This document shows positions 5,015-5,806 of a stretch of DNA of 5,806 nt, piece by piece. Every line of letters begins with the position of its first letter. Positions within the stretch are counted from its first letter, which is position 1. Made by a program: the position numbers and the translations under genes. The stretch is from assembly GCA_021790615.1 (NCBI GenBank), contig JAJYGW010000266.1:1-5806 (forward strand), given 5' to 3'. The DNA comes from Actinomycetes bacterium (lineage in GTDB: Bacteria > Actinomycetota > Acidimicrobiia > Acidimicrobiales > JAKAOS01). Below the pieces are notes generated by a model. The model ran no database searches. It was not told where the DNA came from and worked only from the letters and a program-made list of their open reading frames with translations.

Positions 5015-5593
5015 ATGTTCACCGGGATCGTCGAAGCGCTCGGACGAGTCGAGCACCAGGAGCACGGCCGCCTGGCGGTGTCGGCGGGCATCGTCACGGA
5101 GCTCGAGATCGGGGCGTCGGTGGCGGTGAACGGCTGCTGCGTCACGGTCGTGGGGCTCGGCAACGGCGCCTTCGAGGCGGACCTCTCCGAGGAGACCCGA
5201 GCCCGGACGACCCTCGCGACCCTGGCTCCGGGTGACACCGTGAACCTCGAGCGTCCGCTCACCCCGGCGTCGCCGCTCGGTGGCCACCTCGTCCAGGGTC
5301 ACGTGGACGGCGTCGGTCTCGTCCGGCGAGCAGCTCCCGACCTGGAGGTCACCGTCGACGCGGGTCTGGCTCGCTACCTCGTCGAGAAGGGCTCGGTAGC
5401 GGTCGACGGCGTGAGCCTCACGGTGACCACCGTCGGGGGGACGACCTTCGGCGTCGCGGTGATCCCGCACACCGCGGCGGTCACGACGCTCGGCCTGCGC
5501 CGACCCGGCGAGCGCGTCAACGTGGAGGTGGACGTCCTCGCCAAGTACGTCGAGCGACTGGTCGCGCCCTACCGCGTGCAGGTCGGGGGTTGA
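5015..5593 (+). CDS. ribE: Riboflavin synthase, alpha chain
   Basis: Riboflavin synthase converts two molecules of 6,7-dimethyl-8-ribityllumazine into riboflavin and the pyrimidinedione precursor, the last step of the pathway. The 192-residue product begins with the diagnostic [10 protein letters not shown] and contains the two homologous lumazine-binding barrels. Barrel one has [12 protein letters not shown] (35-46). Barrel two starts near [13 protein letters not shown] (89-101) and repeats the pattern as [11 protein letters not shown] (127-137), followed by [12 protein letters not shown] (149-160). The C-terminal [15 protein letters not shown] (168-182) is the usual trimerisation helix. The length is slightly below the common 200-215, with only a short tail after the helix. 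No Shine-Dalgarno sequence stands out, but the MFTGIVE start is unambiguous. The gene follows ribD by 27 nt and is followed 2 nt after its stop by the next rib gene. Some annotations call this gene ribC. Confidence 0.95.
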   Translation: MFTGIVEALGRVEHQEHGRLAVSAGIVTELEIGASVAVNGCCVTVVGLGNGAFEADLSEETRARTTLATLAPGDTVNLERPLTPASPLGGHLVQGHVDGVGLVRRAAPDLEVTVDAGLARYLVEKGSVAVDGVSLTVTTVGGTTFGVAVIPHTAAVTTLGLRRPGERVNVEVDVLAKYVERLVAPYRVQVGG

Positions 5594-5595
5594 CC

Positions 5596-5806
5596 GTGGC
5601 CATGGCGCCGATCGAGGACGCGATCGCGGCCATTGCCGCCGGAGGCATCGCCGTGGTCGTGGACGACGAGGACCGGGAGAACGAGGGCGACCTCATCATG
5701 GCGGCGGAGCACGTCACCGAGGAGAAGGTGGCCTTCTTCCTCGAGCACACCTCCGGGGTCATCTGCGTCCCGCTCACGCCGGAGCGGGTAGAGCAGCTCC
5801 GACTCC
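5596..5806 (+). CDS. ribB: 3,4-dihydroxy-2-butanone 4-phosphate synthase (RibB, or RibBA N-terminal part), cut by window edge
   Basis: This is the enzyme that converts ribulose 5-phosphate to formate and the four-carbon unit used by lumazine synthase. Seventy codons are visible before the right edge. The acidic metal-binding and catalytic motif [17 protein letters not shown] spans residues 22-38, and [14 protein letters not shown] (47-60) is the conserved substrate-binding stretch. In actinobacteria this domain is usually fused to GTP cyclohydrolase II as RibBA, but the C-terminal half is outside the window, so the fusion cannot be confirmed. Two in-frame starts are possible: GTG at 5596, 6 nt after a GGGGG run (5585-5589) inside the ribE 3' end, and ATG at 5602. 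I favour the GTG on spacing. Its start lies 2 nt after the ribE stop, so the two are cotranscribed and probably coupled. Confidence 0.93.
   Translation, partial: MAMAPIEDAIAAIAAGGIAVVVDDEDRENEGDLIMAAEHVTEEKVAFFLEHTSGVICVPLTPERVEQLRL

Noticed and set aside
3923..5470. Open minus-strand frame of 515 codons opposite ribD and ribE
   Set aside because: Low-complexity composition with no motifs, fully antisense to intact RibD and RibE.

Overview
The window is very GC-rich, with codons ending mostly in G or C, GTG starts and start/stop overlaps. This fits a high-GC actinobacterium. The short RsmB, the divergent Fmt and the gene order make me lean towards an Acidimicrobiia-like lineage, but that placement is inference only.

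Positions 1-1126 look like accessory DNA beside a housekeeping operon. On the minus strand, 1-124 holds the first 41 codons of an AbiEii/AbiGii-type nucleotidyltransferase (usually a toxin or abortive-infection component). It abuts a conserved-looking acidic protein of unknown function (125-460). Sequence further upstream (to 621) reads like the detached 5' part of that partner, split by an in-frame TGA and a frame change. On the plus strand, 665-988 is a degenerate fragment with two helix-turn-helix units, like the C-terminal end of actinobacterial serine recombinases. From 989 to 1126 I see no gene, only an inverted repeat and a probable leaderless promoter.

Positions 1127-5806 are a tightly packed plus-strand run: fmt (formylation of initiator Met-tRNA), rsmB (16S rRNA m5C methyltransferase), a MogA/MoaB-family molybdopterin protein, ribD, ribE (riboflavin synthase) and the 5' end of ribB or ribBA. 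fmt and rsmB overlap by 13 nt. mogA and ribD share an ATGA, and ribB starts 2 nt after the ribE stop. The only sizeable gap (3175-3308) carries a 16-nt tandem repeat and a strong Shine-Dalgarno sequence for mogA. The products serve translation initiation and ribosome modification, then molybdenum cofactor, then the flavin pathway: RibB makes the four-carbon unit, RibD the pyrimidine intermediate and RibE the final riboflavin. No FMN riboswitch, tRNA, rRNA or CRISPR was seen.

I found no clearly new system. The most unusual parts are the decayed AbiE-like/recombinase patch, the shortened RsmB and the anti-Shine-Dalgarno repeat ahead of mogA.
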